53,011 nt of DNA from Deinococcus sedimenti (GCF_014648135.1 NZ_BMQN01000016.1:1-53011), one strand, 5' to 3'; shown: positions 30,547 through 39,955, numbered from the stretch's first letter. A program made the numbers and translations. Notes: generated by a model not told the origin, from the letters alone.

Positions 30547-31395
30547 ATGACGGACGCAGGGAACGGCAGCGGTCAGGGCGGCGCGCACGCGGGGATCGGC
30601 ACGTACTACGCGCAGGACCGTGAGCATGACCGCCTGAGCCGCGGGCTGGGCCTGATCGAGTTCACCCGGACGCTGGAACTGCTGGGCCTGCTGCTGCCGC
30701 CCTGCCCGGCCGTGATCGCGGACATCGGCGCGGGGACCGGCGTGTACGCGCGGGAACTGCTGACCGCCGGGTACGAGGTGCACGCCCTGGACGCCATGCC
30801 GGGGCACGTGGCGCGGTTGCGGGTGGACCCGACCCTGGACCGCCTGGGGTCCGTGGCGCTGGGCGACGCCCGCACGCTGCCCTACCCGGACGGCAGTGTG
30901 GACGCGGCGCTGCTGCTGGGGCCGCTGTACCACCTGACCGACCCGCGCGACCGGGCCCGCGCGCTGGCGGAGGCGGCGCGCGTCCTGCGGCCCGGCGGGG
31001 TGGTGCTGGCCGCCGCGATCACCCGCGCCGCCGACATCGCCGGGGACTTCACGAAAGAGGACAGCGCGCTGGACGAGGCGTACGCCCGGCCCATCCGCGA
31101 GCACACGTACCGCACCGGCGTGCACCGCAACCCCGAACAGCGGCGCGGGCACTTCACGGACGCGTACTTCCACCACCCCCACGAACTGGCCGGGGAACTG
31201 ACGGGCGCGGGCTTCCGGGACGTGAGCGTGTACGCCGTCGAGGGCCCCGCCGCGCTGCTGCGCGACCCGGACGCCGCCATGCGCGACCCGGAGCGGCGCG
31301 AGGGCATCCTGCGCGCCCTGCGCCTGACCGAACGCGACCCGGCGCTGCTGGGCATCAGCCCGCACCTGCTGGCCGCCGGAGTGCGGGGGGAGTGA
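30547..31395 (+). CDS. Class I SAM-dependent methyltransferase
   Basis: A 282-residue enzyme. Motif I VIADIGAGTGVYARELL, acidic residue in ALDAMPG, motif IV LLLGPLYHLTDP. UbiE-like small-molecule methyltransferase; the substrate is not evident. TACGCT (30536-30541) lies 5 nt before ATG 30547. Longer in-frame starts would overlap the hydrolase promoter. Confidence 0.9.
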   Translation: MTDAGNGSGQGGAHAGIGTYYAQDREHDRLSRGLGLIEFTRTLELLGLLLPPCPAVIADIGAGTGVYARELLTAGYEVHALDAMPGHVARLRVDPTLDRLGSVALGDARTLPYPDGSVDAALLLGPLYHLTDPRDRARALAEAARVLRPGGVVLAAAITRAADIAGDFTKEDSALDEAYARPIREHTYRTGVHRNPEQRRGHFTDAYFHHPHELAGELTGAGFRDVSVYAVEGPAALLRDPDAAMRDPERREGILRALRLTERDPALLGISPHLLAAGVRGE

Positions 31396-31476
31396 GGGGC
31401 GAGGTGAAAGCCTGTCTTGGGGGCCGGGTGGGCATCTGTGGCGGCGCCGCGCGGACGCACCTGACAGGATGGCGGC

Positions 31477-31506
31477 ATGATCTGCTCCGCGAGGTGTGCC
31501 GCATGA
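31477..31506 (+). CDS. Nine-residue leader peptide overlapping the next start
   Basis: ATG 31477 follows CAGGAT by 6 nt, the leaderless spacing of this genome, and encodes MICSARCAA. Its stop TGA (31504-31506) overlaps the ATG of the following gene (31503-31505) as ATGA. GAGGTG inside it is the next gene's ribosome site. Confidence 0.4.
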   Translation: MICSARCAA

Positions 31507-32780
31507 ACCGAATCGTCACGACCCTGCTGCTGCTGACCGGCGCGGCGCTGGCTGCCGACCTGCGCGTGTACCCCACGTTCGCGGAGGTGCGTCAGCCTCT
31601 CACGGCCGCGCCCGTGGCGTTCGAGTGGGCGCAGTGGCGCTGGATTCAGCCGGACAGTCTGAGCGTGCTGGGGGCGGCGCCCGTGCCGTTCTCGGTGCAG
31701 CCCACGGAACTGGAGTGGCTGCGCGCGCAGGAGGGACAGCCCGTGACGTGGCGGCCCGCCGGTCAGCCGCCGCAGGCCGCGACGCTGGAACGCGCCGGTG
31801 ACCTGCTGCTTCGCCTGGAGGGCGGCGGGTTCGTTCACGCGGCCCTGGCTGACCTGTCGTTCGGGTCGCGTCCGCCGGAGCGGGGCGGCGTGACGTTCCG
31901 CTCAGAGGGGCCCCTCCCGGCGGGCGCGCAGCTGAGTTACCGCACGGCGGCGCTGTCGTGGGCGCCCCGCTACGAGTTGCGGGTGGGGCAGGCCGTGACG
32001 CTGGCGGCGCTGGCGCAGATCACGAACCGCAGCGATCAGGTGTTCACGGCCGGGCGGGCCGACCTGTTCGGCGGCACCGTGCGGCAGAGTGCAGGGGCAA
32101 TCGGCACGGTCATGAGCGAGCAACAGTCCGCCTCTCCCATGGCGGTGGCCGTCATCCCCGGCATCGCAGGCTCAGTGCCCCTGGCGAACAGCATCGTCAA
32201 CGTGGGCGAGGTGCGTGGGCTGCAACGCTACGCGCTGCCGGGCGGCCTGACGGTCGGGCGGGGAGAACGGCGAACCGTGCCGTTCCTGAACCCGCAGGTG
32301 AGTGCGTTCACGCCCTACGGCAGCGTGCAGTCATACCTGAACGGGGCGGGATCGTCGGGGCAGGTGAACCGGAGGTACAAGTTCACGCCGTCCCTGTCGC
32401 TGCCCGCCGGGGTGGTGGATGTGAGGGAGGGTGACCTGCTGATCGGCAGTGTCACCCTGCCTGCCGCTCAGGCGGGCGCGCCGGTCGATCTGGATCTGGG
32501 GGGGGACCCGGACCTGCGGTACGTGAAGCGCGTACAGCGCCTCTCTCTGGAGAAGGGCTCGTCTGGGCAGGTGCTCAGCGTGACGTGGCAGGTGACGTAC
32601 ACGTTCACGAGCCGCAAGAGCGCGGGGCTGCGCGTGACCGTGCGGGAGCAGGTGTACGGGCGCAGCGTGGTGGTAGACGGTGGGGCGGTGCAGGCCGGGC
32701 AGGTCACTGTGACGCGGACGGCGCAGGTGCCCGCACAGGGGCAGGCAACGTTGACCTTCCGGGTCAAGACGCTGAATTGA
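31503..32780 (+). CDS. Secreted DUF4139-like protein of unknown function
   Basis: A 425-residue protein with a signal peptide (to about ALAAD). The rest is beta-rich and resembles the C-terminal part of DUF4139/mucoidy-inhibitor-like secreted proteins: LSYRTAALSWAPRYEL, then a hydroxyl-rich middle with RRYKFTPSLSLPAG, ending with RVTVREQVYGRSVV. Probably extracytoplasmic. ATG 31503 has GAGGTG 7 nt upstream and overlaps the stop of a nine-codon frame. Its 3' end overlaps that of the next, convergent gene by 17 bp. Confidence 0.8.
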   Translation: MNRIVTTLLLLTGAALAADLRVYPTFAEVRQPLTAAPVAFEWAQWRWIQPDSLSVLGAAPVPFSVQPTELEWLRAQEGQPVTWRPAGQPPQAATLERAGDLLLRLEGGGFVHAALADLSFGSRPPERGGVTFRSEGPLPAGAQLSYRTAALSWAPRYELRVGQAVTLAALAQITNRSDQVFTAGRADLFGGTVRQSAGAIGTVMSEQQSASPMAVAVIPGIAGSVPLANSIVNVGEVRGLQRYALPGGLTVGRGERRTVPFLNPQVSAFTPYGSVQSYLNGAGSSGQVNRRYKFTPSLSLPAGVVDVREGDLLIGSVTLPAAQAGAPVDLDLGGDPDLRYVKRVQRLSLEKGSSGQVLSVTWQVTYTFTSRKSAGLRVTVREQVYGRSVVVDGGAVQAGQVTVTRTAQVPAQGQATLTFRVKTLN

Positions 32781-33315
32781 CCGGGGCCACCTCGATCCAG
32801 AACACGCCGCCCAGCCCGGTGCGGGGGGCGAGGTGCATGGTGCTGCCGTCCACATGCAGTCGCGCGGGGAGCTCCGGGCCGGGGGCGTAGGCGCTGAGCA
32901 GCCCGTAGTGCTGTTCGCGGGCGCTGAATTCGAAGCCGATGACAGGCAGGCCCGCGCTGAACAGGCGGTCCAGGTGTGCGGTCAGGGGGGCGTGCAGGTG
33001 CAGGCCCCAGCGTCCACGGGCGCGCAGGGGCAGGTGCTGCCCAGCCAGGTAGGCGTTCAGGCCGCTCAGCCACGCCCATGGCCACGTGGCGCGCGGTCCC
33101 TGCGGGAGCGGCAGCCGGAACGCGCCCTGCGCGACGGCCAGTTCCTCGGCCAGGGCGTCCCGGTCGGGCAGGGGCACGCCCAGTGGCGCGGCGTGGTGGC
33201 GCAGCAGGCACGCGGCACTCAGGGCGCCGCAGCCGACCAGTCCGCCGCGCCACACGGCCTGATTCCCGTCCCGCTGCGGCAGGGGACCGGGGAACGCGCG
33301 CCAGTCGGGAGCCAT
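32764..33315 (-). CDS. Hypothetical protein
   Basis: A 183-residue protein not recognised. It contains GGLVGCGALSAACLLRHH near residue 24, then alternating strands and helices; no clear signal peptide or catalytic motif. TACCCT lies 6 nt before ATG. Its 3' end overlaps the convergent upstream gene by 17 bp. Confidence 0.75.
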   Translation of the reverse strand: MAPDWRAFPGPLPQRDGNQAVWRGGLVGCGALSAACLLRHHAAPLGVPLPDRDALAEELAVAQGAFRLPLPQGPRATWPWAWLSGLNAYLAGQHLPLRARGRWGLHLHAPLTAHLDRLFSAGLPVIGFEFSAREQHYGLLSAYAPGPELPARLHVDGSTMHLAPRTGLGGVFWIEVAPVNSAS

Positions 33316-33386
33316 GGGGTCAGGGTAGCGGGCGGGCAGGCCAGTTGGCGCAGGTGAAGTCTTGATGCTCGTGTCACGCTGGACGG

Positions 33387-34070
33387 ATGAACACCGAGCC
33401 GCTGAAGCCGCATTCCAGGGAGTGGTACGCGCGGCTGGCGCGTGAGCTGGGCGGGTACCGTCACCCGTGGGCGCGGGTGCTGGACGGCCCGGATCCGGAG
33501 TTGACCTTCGATGCGCTGCTCACGGAGCGGCTGGGGCCGGGTGTGCGGGTGCCAGCGGTCAGGGTACTGGAGGCCGGGTGCGGGCACGGACCGGACGCGG
33601 CGCGCTTCGCATCCGGGGTGGGGCGCTGGGCCGCGTTCGACATGGTGCCGGAACTGGTGGCGCAGGCGCGTGTGAACGCCCCGCACGCGGACATTCACGA
33701 GTGGAACGCGAAGGGCGAGGTGCCCCCCGGACTGCGGGGCCCGTTCGACCTGATCGTGTCGCGCCGGGGGCCGACGTCGGTAATCCTGCGCCTGCCGGAA
33801 CTCGCGGCGCCGGGCGCAGAGTTTTTATACGTCGGGCCGCGCCTGGACGTCCCGCAGGTGCCCGGTCGGCTGGCGGCGGTGGGCTGGGAGGTGCGGGGCG
33901 AGTGGCGGATCAGCGTGAGGGCGCGCGTGCCCACGCGGGCGGACTGGGTGACCCGTTGCGAGTGGATGAACGCGCCGGAGCGCCTCCCCGAATGGGACGT
34001 GCACGCGGGGCCGGACGGCCTCCCCTACCGCGAGGAACGCTACGTGGTGCTGGCCTCGAATCTCTCGTAG
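33387..34070 (+). CDS. SAM-dependent methyltransferase-like protein
   Basis: A 227-residue protein with a SAM motif-I-like loop [14 protein letters not shown] and acidic [17 protein letters not shown] segment replaces the usual motif IV. Target unknown. CACGCT lies 6 nt before ATG. The 3' end overlaps the convergent truA by 31 bp. Confidence 0.85.
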   Translation: MNTEPLKPHSREWYARLARELGGYRHPWARVLDGPDPELTFDALLTERLGPGVRVPAVRVLEAGCGHGPDAARFASGVGRWAAFDMVPELVAQARVNAPHADIHEWNAKGEVPPGLRGPFDLIVSRRGPTSVILRLPELAAPGAEFLYVGPRLDVPQVPGRLAAVGWEVRGEWRISVRARVPTRADWVTRCEWMNAPERLPEWDVHAGPDGLPYREERYVVLASNLS

Positions 34071-34846
34071 CGCGCCCCGGTGAATGAGAGGCCGTGCGCG
34101 GGGACGTTCGCGCCCGCCTGGGACCGCTGCCGCGAGTGGAGGATGTCACCGGCCTGCGCGGGGGTCAGGCGGCCCTGCCCGGCCAGCAGCAGCGTGCCGA
34201 CCAGTCCGCGGACCATGTGCCGCAGGAAGCTCTCGCCGTGCACGTGGATCTCCCAGATCAGTGGGCCGGGCTGCACGCGCAGCACCCGCAGTTCGCGCAC
34301 CGTCTGGCGGTCCTCCTGCGTGGCGAACGCCGCGAAGTCGTGCGTACCGGTCAGGGCGGCGGCGGCGGCGTTCATGGCGTCCGCGTCCAGCGGATGGGGG
34401 ACGTGCAGGGCGCGCCCGTGCCACAGCGGGTGCCGCTGCGGGGCGGCCAGCAGGCGGTACACGTACTGCCGTTCGGTGCAGGAGAAGCGCGCGTGGAACC
34501 CGGCGGGCGCTTCGGCGGCGTGCAGGACCGCCACGGTGGGCGGCAGGTGGGCGTTCAGCGCGCGGGCGAGTTTCGCGGTGGGCACCCGGAAGGTGTCGGG
34601 GACGTCCACGTGGGCGGGCATGGCTTCGGCGTGCACGCCGGCGTCGGTGCGGCCTGCCGCGACCGGGCGGAACGCCGCCGTGTTCAATGCCGTGAACGCG
34701 GCGTGGAGGGTGTCCTGCACGCTCGGCAGGCCCGGCTGGGACTGCCACCCGGCGAAGGGCGCGCCGTCCCACGCGACGGTCAGGTGCAGGCGGCGGTGCC
34801 CGGCGGGCGGCTGGTAGTCCGGTCGCGGGTCGGCAGGCTCGGTCAT
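34040..34846 (-). CDS. truA: tRNA pseudouridine synthase A
   Basis: A 268-residue enzyme making pseudouridine at positions 38-40 of tRNAs. Catalytic D68 in [11 protein letters not shown]; also [17 protein letters not shown] and the C-terminal [15 protein letters not shown] typical of TruA. TACCCT lies 8 nt before ATG 34846. It overlaps the methyltransferase tail-to-tail by 31 bp, so antisense interaction at the 3' ends is possible. Confidence 0.95.
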   Translation of the reverse strand: MTEPADPRPDYQPPAGHRRLHLTVAWDGAPFAGWQSQPGLPSVQDTLHAAFTALNTAAFRPVAAGRTDAGVHAEAMPAHVDVPDTFRVPTAKLARALNAHLPPTVAVLHAAEAPAGFHARFSCTERQYVYRLLAAPQRHPLWHGRALHVPHPLDADAMNAAAAALTGTHDFAAFATQEDRQTVRELRVLRVQPGPLIWEIHVHGESFLRHMVRGLVGTLLLAGQGRLTPAQAGDILHSRQRSQAGANVPAHGLSFTGARYERFEASTT

Positions 34847-34912
34847 GCCCCCACAGGGTAGCGCAGGCTTTCTCACGGCCCGGGCGGGGGCGGGCGGGTA
34901 TGCTGCGCGCCA

Positions 34913-35947
34913 ATGGGCGTGCGGATGTGGGGCGGGGCGAGCTGGGGCCGGGCGGCGCTGCTGGGCGCGGTGCTGACGGCAGGACTGACGGGCGTGGCGG
35001 GCGCCGGGTCGTACCGCGTGAAGGCCGGGGATACCCTGAGCGGGATCGCCGTGCGGACGGGCGTCAGCGTGGCGGCCCTGCGGACCGCGAATCCACGCCT
35101 GAAGTCCTCGGATGCCGTGCAGGCCGGGTGGGAGCTGACGGTTCCCACCTCCGCCCCGCGCGCCACTGCGCCCGTGAAGGCAGGGACGTACACCGTCCGG
35201 GCCGGGGACACCCTGAGTGGCATCGCCGTGCGGACGGGCGTCAGCGTGGCGAGCCTGCGGGCCGCGAATCCACGCCTGAAGTCCTCGGATGCCGTGCAGG
35301 CCGGGTGGGTGCTGACGGTCCCCACCTCCTCCGCCCCGCGGGCCGCTGCGCCCGTGAAGGCGGGGACGTACACCGTGAAGGACGGCGAGAACCTCACGGT
35401 GATCGCGCGCCGCTTCGGCCTGAGCGTCACGCAACTCGTGAACGCCAACCCGCAGTACCGGGGTGGAAAGGCGGTGTGGGCGGGCGCGCCGCTGGTCATC
35501 CCGCCGCGCACCGCGACGGCCTCACGCGCGGTGACCGTCCGGGCCACCGGCACCCGCGTGGGCCGCTGGGCATGGCCGCTGCCGGGGTACCACGCGATCA
35601 GCAGCGATTACGGCGAGCGCGTGCTGGACGAGGGACCCGAGATGCACTACGGCGTGGACATCGTCGCGCCGCACGGCACGCCGGTCCTGGCCGCCCGGTC
35701 AGGCCGCGTACTGGAATCCCGCGCGGACTTCGAGCGGGGCTGGGGCTGGACGGTCGTGCTGGAACATCCGGACGGCTGGATCACCCGCTACGCGCACCTG
35801 AGCGCCACGCTCGTGAAACCCGGGGAGCTGGTCATGCAGGGGCAGCCGGTCGGGCGGGTGGGGAACACGGGCCGCAGCACGGGCACGCACCTGCACTTCG
35901 GCACGTACCTCCGCTGGGATCCGCGCGACCCGCTGAGTCTGTACTGA
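34913..35947 (+). CDS. Secreted LysM-M23 peptidoglycan peptidase
   Basis: A 344-residue exported cell-wall hydrolase. Signal peptide (~1-31), three LysM domains (~33-78, 91-137, 151-197) that bind glycan, then an M23 metallopeptidase domain (~240-340) with zinc ligands H245 and D249 (HYGVD), H295, and H326/H328 (HLHFG). It should cut peptidoglycan cross-bridges or regulate amidases. LysM1 and LysM2 are nearly identical at DNA level, a recent duplication. TATGCT (34899-34904) lies 8 nt before ATG. Confidence 0.95.
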   Translation: MGVRMWGGASWGRAALLGAVLTAGLTGVAGAGSYRVKAGDTLSGIAVRTGVSVAALRTANPRLKSSDAVQAGWELTVPTSAPRATAPVKAGTYTVRAGDTLSGIAVRTGVSVASLRAANPRLKSSDAVQAGWVLTVPTSSAPRAAAPVKAGTYTVKDGENLTVIARRFGLSVTQLVNANPQYRGGKAVWAGAPLVIPPRTATASRAVTVRATGTRVGRWAWPLPGYHAISSDYGERVLDEGPEMHYGVDIVAPHGTPVLAARSGRVLESRADFERGWGWTVVLEHPDGWITRYAHLSATLVKPGELVMQGQPVGRVGNTGRSTGTHLHFGTYLRWDPRDPLSLY

Positions 35948-36080
35948 TGCCCTGCGGTGAGCCGAAGGCGAACCCGACCGGCGGGAGTCACAGGCAAGAC
36001 CGGCATTCAGGAGATGGACGGGACTCTGGTGCTCTTCCAGAGGTCCGGGAGTCGGATGAATCCGGTCAGGGGGACACCTG

Positions 36081-36308
36081 ATGCAGGTCCACTACGCCGA
36101 GGGGAAGGGCGAGGAGGCCCGCGCGGCCCTGCATGCCTTCCTGGACGCCCTGCCGGGCCGGCCGGGGTTCCTGGGCGCGGAATTGCTCCTCTCCCCCGCG
36201 CAGCCGGAGTTGACGCTGGTGGCGAGCCGCTGGGCGGACGAGGTGCCGCCCGTGCCGCTGCCGGACGGCGTGCGCGCCTGGGTGTTCCAGGTGCAGGCGA
36301 ACCGCTGA
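36081..36308 (+). CDS. Small protein, possible ABM-type ferredoxin-like fold
   Basis: A 75-residue protein. The alternating pattern MQVHYAEGKGEEARAALHAF...LGAELLLS...LTLVASRW fits the dimeric alpha/beta-barrel of antibiotic-biosynthesis-monooxygenase-like proteins, but the match is weak. AGGGGGA lies ~8 nt before ATG. It stands between the LysM/M23 gene and the PadR operon. The preceding 133 nt show no other gene. Confidence 0.6.
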   Translation: MQVHYAEGKGEEARAALHAFLDALPGRPGFLGAELLLSPAQPELTLVASRWADEVPPVPLPDGVRAWVFQVQANR

Positions 36309-36320
36309 CCACGGTTGCCC

Positions 36321-36349
36321 TTGCATTCCGATGCCCCTCGCTTTACGAT
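36321..36349 (+). promoter_or_regulatory. Promoter of the PadR operon
   Basis: TTGCAT (36321-36326) and TACGAT (36344-36349) with a 17-nt spacer, ~60 nt before the PadR start. CGATGCCCCT occurs at 36330-36339 and again at 36347 onward, flanking the -10 box: a candidate direct-repeat operator. Confidence 0.7.
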
Positions 36350-36408
36350 GCCCCTACCACCAGCATCGCCAAGCGAGGTCACCCGTGCGTGACCCCGGAA
36401 GGAGCCCC

Positions 36409-36738
36409 ATGGACGCCCAGCAACTCAAAGGTCACCTCGACCTCCTCCTCCTCGCCACCCTGGAACGCGGCCCCCGCTACGGCGGCCAGATCATCGCCGA
36501 CGTCCAGGCAAGTACGGGCGGCTACTTCAGCATGCGCGAAGGCACCCTCTACCCCGCCCTGCACCGCCTCGAAAAACAGGGCTTCATCCAGGGCGAATTC
36601 CAGACCCTCCCGCGCGGCGGCAGCCCCGTCAAGGTCTACACCCTTACCCCCACCGGCAAGACCGAACTGACCGCCCAGCGCGACAAATACGACCGTTTCA
36701 CCCGCGCCGTGCGCGGCGTCATCGGCGGCCCGGCATGA
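36409..36738 (+). CDS. PadR-family transcriptional regulator
   Basis: A 109-residue winged-helix regulator. Diagnostic LLLATLERGPRYGGQIIADV, then MREGTLYPALHRLEKQGFI and YTLTPTGK. PadR proteins usually repress their own operon and an adjacent membrane protein. GGAAGGAG 4 nt before ATG 36409 sets the start. Its stop overlaps the next start as ATGA, so the three genes 36409-39118 are one operon. Confidence 0.94.
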   Translation: MDAQQLKGHLDLLLLATLERGPRYGGQIIADVQASTGGYFSMREGTLYPALHRLEKQGFIQGEFQTLPRGGSPVKVYTLTPTGKTELTAQRDKYDRFTRAVRGVIGGPA

Positions 36739-37931
36739 CCCGCGACCAGTTCATCCGCCACGCCACCCGCGGCCTCTGGGGCACCCGCAAGCGCGACGCG
36801 GCCCTGGAACTGCGCGGCGCCATTGAGGACAAGATCTACCGCCATCAGCTGTGCGGCCTGGATGCGGCCGACGCCGAACGGGCTGCCCTGCGCGACCTGG
36901 GCAGCCCCCACGCCATCGCCCGCGACCTGAACCGCGTCCACACCGCCCCAGCCGCCATCCGGGCCACCCTCCTGCTGGGGGTCGCCGGGCTGCTGAGCTT
37001 CCAGGCCGCCGCGCAGATCCCGGCGGTCGGATCGGCGTTCATGCCCAACGACGTGGACATCCGGCAGTGCGATTTCGTGACCGGGCAGGCCATGGCCGAC
37101 CAGTCACCCGCCACGCGCGCCCGCATGGACCGGCTGCTGGCACAGGTGGGCGGGATGGCGGGCCTGCGCGAGCAGTGCCGGGCAGGCGCGTTCGCCACTC
37201 TGGGCCCCCTGCTGAACGTCGCCGACCTGCTGACCGCCCTGAAAGCCGCGCAGGTTCCCGTGAACGCCGACGCCTCGGCCAGCAGCGCCCTGCTGCTCAA
37301 AGGCGGCCCGAACGGCAGCGTTCCCCAGATCTCTTTCCAGACCGAGACCATCGGCGGCCAGCGGTACCTGCCCGGCATGTTCCTCATCGCCTTCCTGCAG
37401 ACCGTCACCACCCAGCCGTTCACCCTGACCGGCCAGACCAACCCGGTGCTGACCATCGGCTCGGCCCGCGTTCCCATCGGCTCGGCCCGCGCCCCGGTGC
37501 AGACCGTGGACGTCCTGGCCCACGGCCTGAGTGCCGCCCGCCACACAGATACCTCACTGCCCTTGCCCGTGACGACGATCCCCATGACGACCACTCAGCC
37601 CATCGATCCCGCCGCGCCACAACTGGCCGTACCCGGCAAGGACGGGGAGGTCTTCGCGGTCGTGCAGAACATCCTGCGGATCAACGAGGATCGCCGGGGC
37701 GCGGACGCACCGGAGACACTGTGGGTGCGCGTCCGGCAGAACGGCCGGATCGCGTTCACGGACGAACTGACCCCCACTATCCGGCTGGTGAACTCGCAGG
37801 CGGAACTCGATCAGGCCACCGCGCGGGGTGTGAAGGCGGCGGTGGTGTACCGCGTGACCACCGCGAACCTCCAACGCCCGGTGATGACCGTCGTTCCAGC
37901 GGCGCAGGTCAAGGTGGTGACACGCCCATGA
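36735..37931 (+). CDS. Membrane-anchored protein with HAAS/permease-prefix-like N-terminus (first copy)
   Basis: A 398-residue protein. Residues 1-72 (FIRHATRGLWGTRKRDAALE...) form an alpha-helical cytoplasmic module like the HAAS/DUF1700 or permease-prefix domain that accompanies PadR genes. A single transmembrane helix lies at ~76-95. The remaining ~300 residues are extracytoplasmic and unrecognised, rich in beta strands. No ABC-permease helices follow, unlike typical prefix proteins. Overlaps padR upstream and its paralogue downstream (both ATGA). Probably a membrane sensor whose output involves the regulator. Confidence 0.8.
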   Translation: MTRDQFIRHATRGLWGTRKRDAALELRGAIEDKIYRHQLCGLDAADAERAALRDLGSPHAIARDLNRVHTAPAAIRATLLLGVAGLLSFQAAAQIPAVGSAFMPNDVDIRQCDFVTGQAMADQSPATRARMDRLLAQVGGMAGLREQCRAGAFATLGPLLNVADLLTALKAAQVPVNADASASSALLLKGGPNGSVPQISFQTETIGGQRYLPGMFLIAFLQTVTTQPFTLTGQTNPVLTIGSARVPIGSARAPVQTVDVLAHGLSAARHTDTSLPLPVTTIPMTTTQPIDPAAPQLAVPGKDGEVFAVVQNILRINEDRRGADAPETLWVRVRQNGRIAFTDELTPTIRLVNSQAELDQATARGVKAAVVYRVTTANLQRPVMTVVPAAQVKVVTRP

Positions 37932-39118
37932 ACCAGTCCGACCTCTTCATCCGCCACGCCACGCGCGGCCTGTGGGGCACCAGGAAACGCGACGCCGCCC
38001 TGGAGTTGCGCGGCGCCATCGAGGACAAGATCTACCGCCACCAGCTGTGCGGCCTGAGTGCTGCCGACGCCGAACGGGCCGCGCTGCGCGATCTGGGCAG
38101 CCCCCACGCCATCGCCCGTGACCTGAACCGCGTGCATACTGCGCCGACTGCCCTGCGGGCGACCCTCCTGCTGGGCGTGGTAGGCCTGCTGGGCGTACAG
38201 GCCGTCGCGCAGATCCCGGCGGTCGGATCGGCGTTCCGGACGCAGGATCTTCAGGAGTGCCGTGTCCTCAGCCCGGAGGAGGTCGCCAGTCTGCCCCCCG
38301 GGGCGCTGGCGCGCCTCCAGCGCGTGTACGCCCAGTACGGAGGGCCAGAAGGCCTGAACGCTCAGTGCAAGAAGGGAGCCTTTCTCTTCCCACTTCTGAA
38401 CGTCACGGATCTGCTGGCCGCCATGACAGCCGCGAAGGTGCCGGTGTACGCTGCTCCCTCGCCGATCAGTACCAGTGCGCTGGTGCTCAAGGGAAGTCCA
38501 GACGGCAATCCACAAATCTCCTATATGACAGAGCTGGTCAATGGTCAGCGGTACGTGCCCAGCCGCGTGCTGATAGGCTTCGTCCGCTCCGTGACGGCCC
38601 AGCCGTTCACCCTCACCGGATTGACCAATCCGGTGCTGACCATTGGCGCGGCCCGCATTCCGGTCGGCACCGCGCAGGCCCCGGTGCGTACGGTGGACAT
38701 CCTGGGTGCAGGGCTGGCGGACGCGCGCCGGACGGACACCTCGCTGCCCCTGCCCGTGAATGTGATGCCTATCGACTCGACGTTCGCGTTCGACCCCGCT
38801 GCCCCTCAACTGGCGGTGCCGGGCCAGGACGGCGAGGTCTTCGCGGTGGTGCAGAACATCCGGCGGCTGAATCAGAAGGCCTTCAACGGTGGGGACCAGT
38901 CGGAGACGCTGTGGGTCAGGGCGCGGCAGAACGGCCGGATCGCATTCACGGACGAACTGACCCCCAGTATCCGGCTGGTGAACTCGCAGGCGGAACTCGA
39001 TCAGGCCACTGCGCGGGGCGTGAAGGCGGCGGTGGTGTACCGCGTGGATACCGCGAACCTCCAGCGTCCGGTGCTGACCGTCGTTCCGGCCGCGCAGGTG
39101 CGCGTGGCGCAGCCCTGA
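37928..39118 (+). CDS. Membrane-anchored protein, tandem paralogue (second copy)
   Basis: A 396-residue protein paralogous throughout to the gene before it. The first ~75 residues, membrane helix and last ~90 residues (VRARQNGRIAFTDELTP.IRLVNSQAE) are nearly identical, while the middle (~95-200) has diverged. The pattern suggests duplication followed by partial homogenisation of the ends. The start overlaps the previous stop as ATGA. Ends just before a terminator hairpin. Confidence 0.8.
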   Translation: MNQSDLFIRHATRGLWGTRKRDAALELRGAIEDKIYRHQLCGLSAADAERAALRDLGSPHAIARDLNRVHTAPTALRATLLLGVVGLLGVQAVAQIPAVGSAFRTQDLQECRVLSPEEVASLPPGALARLQRVYAQYGGPEGLNAQCKKGAFLFPLLNVTDLLAAMTAAKVPVYAAPSPISTSALVLKGSPDGNPQISYMTELVNGQRYVPSRVLIGFVRSVTAQPFTLTGLTNPVLTIGAARIPVGTAQAPVRTVDILGAGLADARRTDTSLPLPVNVMPIDSTFAFDPAAPQLAVPGQDGEVFAVVQNIRRLNQKAFNGGDQSETLWVRARQNGRIAFTDELTPSIRLVNSQAELDQATARGVKAAVVYRVDTANLQRPVLTVVPAAQVRVAQP

Positions 39119-39141
39119 TGGATCTGTTGATTCATTGACTG

Positions 39142-39174
39142 GGGGACGTGGGCGGCAGCTCACGCTCCCCTTTC
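39142..39174 (+). terminator. Terminator of the PadR operon
   Basis: GGGGACGTGGGC (39142-39153) pairs with GCTCACGCTCCCC (39158-39170) with one bulge, followed by TTT. It lies 23 nt after the last stop codon. Confidence 0.7.
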
Positions 39175-39181
39175 CAGCAGG

Positions 39182-39955
39182 TTACAGCTGCGGGATGTGT
39201 GCGGCGAGGTCGCTCATCAGGTCGCGGGCGGTCAGGTCGATGCGGACGGGCGTGACGCTGATCAGTCCGGCCTCGACGGCGCCGTAGTCGGTGTCGGGGT
39301 CGTGCGCGTCGGGGGCGGTGCTGGTGCCGGACACCCAGTGGTATTCGCGCCCTTCGGGGTCGTGGCGGGTCAGGAGGGTGTCCTCCCAGCGGTGCTGCCC
39401 GACGCGCGTGACGCGCACGCCAGTGGGGGGCTGGGCGGGGAAGTTCACGTTCAGCAGGGTTCGCGGGGGCAGGCCGCGGGTGAGGACGGTCTGGGCGAGT
39501 CGGGCGGCGTACGCGGCTCCTGCGGCGAAGTCGTACTCTCCGGCGGGCGTGGCGCGCTGACTGAACGCGATGGCGGGAATGCCGAAGCTCATGCCTTCGA
39601 TGGCGGCGGCGACGGTGCCCGAGTGTGTGAGGTCGTCCCCGAGGTTCGGGCCGAGGTTGATGCCGCTGACGACCAGGTCGGGTTTCCCGGTCAGGTGGAC
39701 GCCCATGACGATGCAGTCGGCGGGCGTGCCGTCCACGCGGTACGCGGGGATGTCGCCGAATCCGGCGCTGGCGGTGTGCTTGAAGCGCAGGGGGCGGCGG
39801 ATGGTGATGCCGTGCCCGACGGCGCTCTGTTCGACGTCGGGGGCGCTGACGATGACGTCCGCGAAGGCGTTCATGGCCTGGGCGAGGGCCTTGATGCCGG
39901 GGCTGAAGATGCCGTCGTCGTTCGCGACGAGCACGCGGGGGCGCGGGGAGGTCAT
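39182..39955 (-). CDS. surE: 5'/3'-nucleotidase SurE
   Basis: A 257-residue phosphatase acting on nucleoside monophosphates. N-terminal VLVANDDGIFSPG carries the two metal-binding aspartates (D13, D14). The Ser/Asn sites are in APDVEQSAVGHGIT and SGINLGPNLG. Length is normal. TACCCT lies 7 nt before ATG 39955 on the minus strand. Divergent from the small secreted protein gene at 40037. Confidence 0.95.
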   Translation of the reverse strand: MTSPRPRVLVANDDGIFSPGIKALAQAMNAFADVIVSAPDVEQSAVGHGITIRRPLRFKHTASAGFGDIPAYRVDGTPADCIVMGVHLTGKPDLVVSGINLGPNLGDDLTHSGTVAAAIEGMSFGIPAIAFSQRATPAGEYDFAAGAAYAARLAQTVLTRGLPPRTLLNVNFPAQPPTGVRVTRVGQHRWEDTLLTRHDPEGREYHWVSGTSTAPDAHDPDTDYGAVEAGLISVTPVRIDLTARDLMSDLAAHIPQL

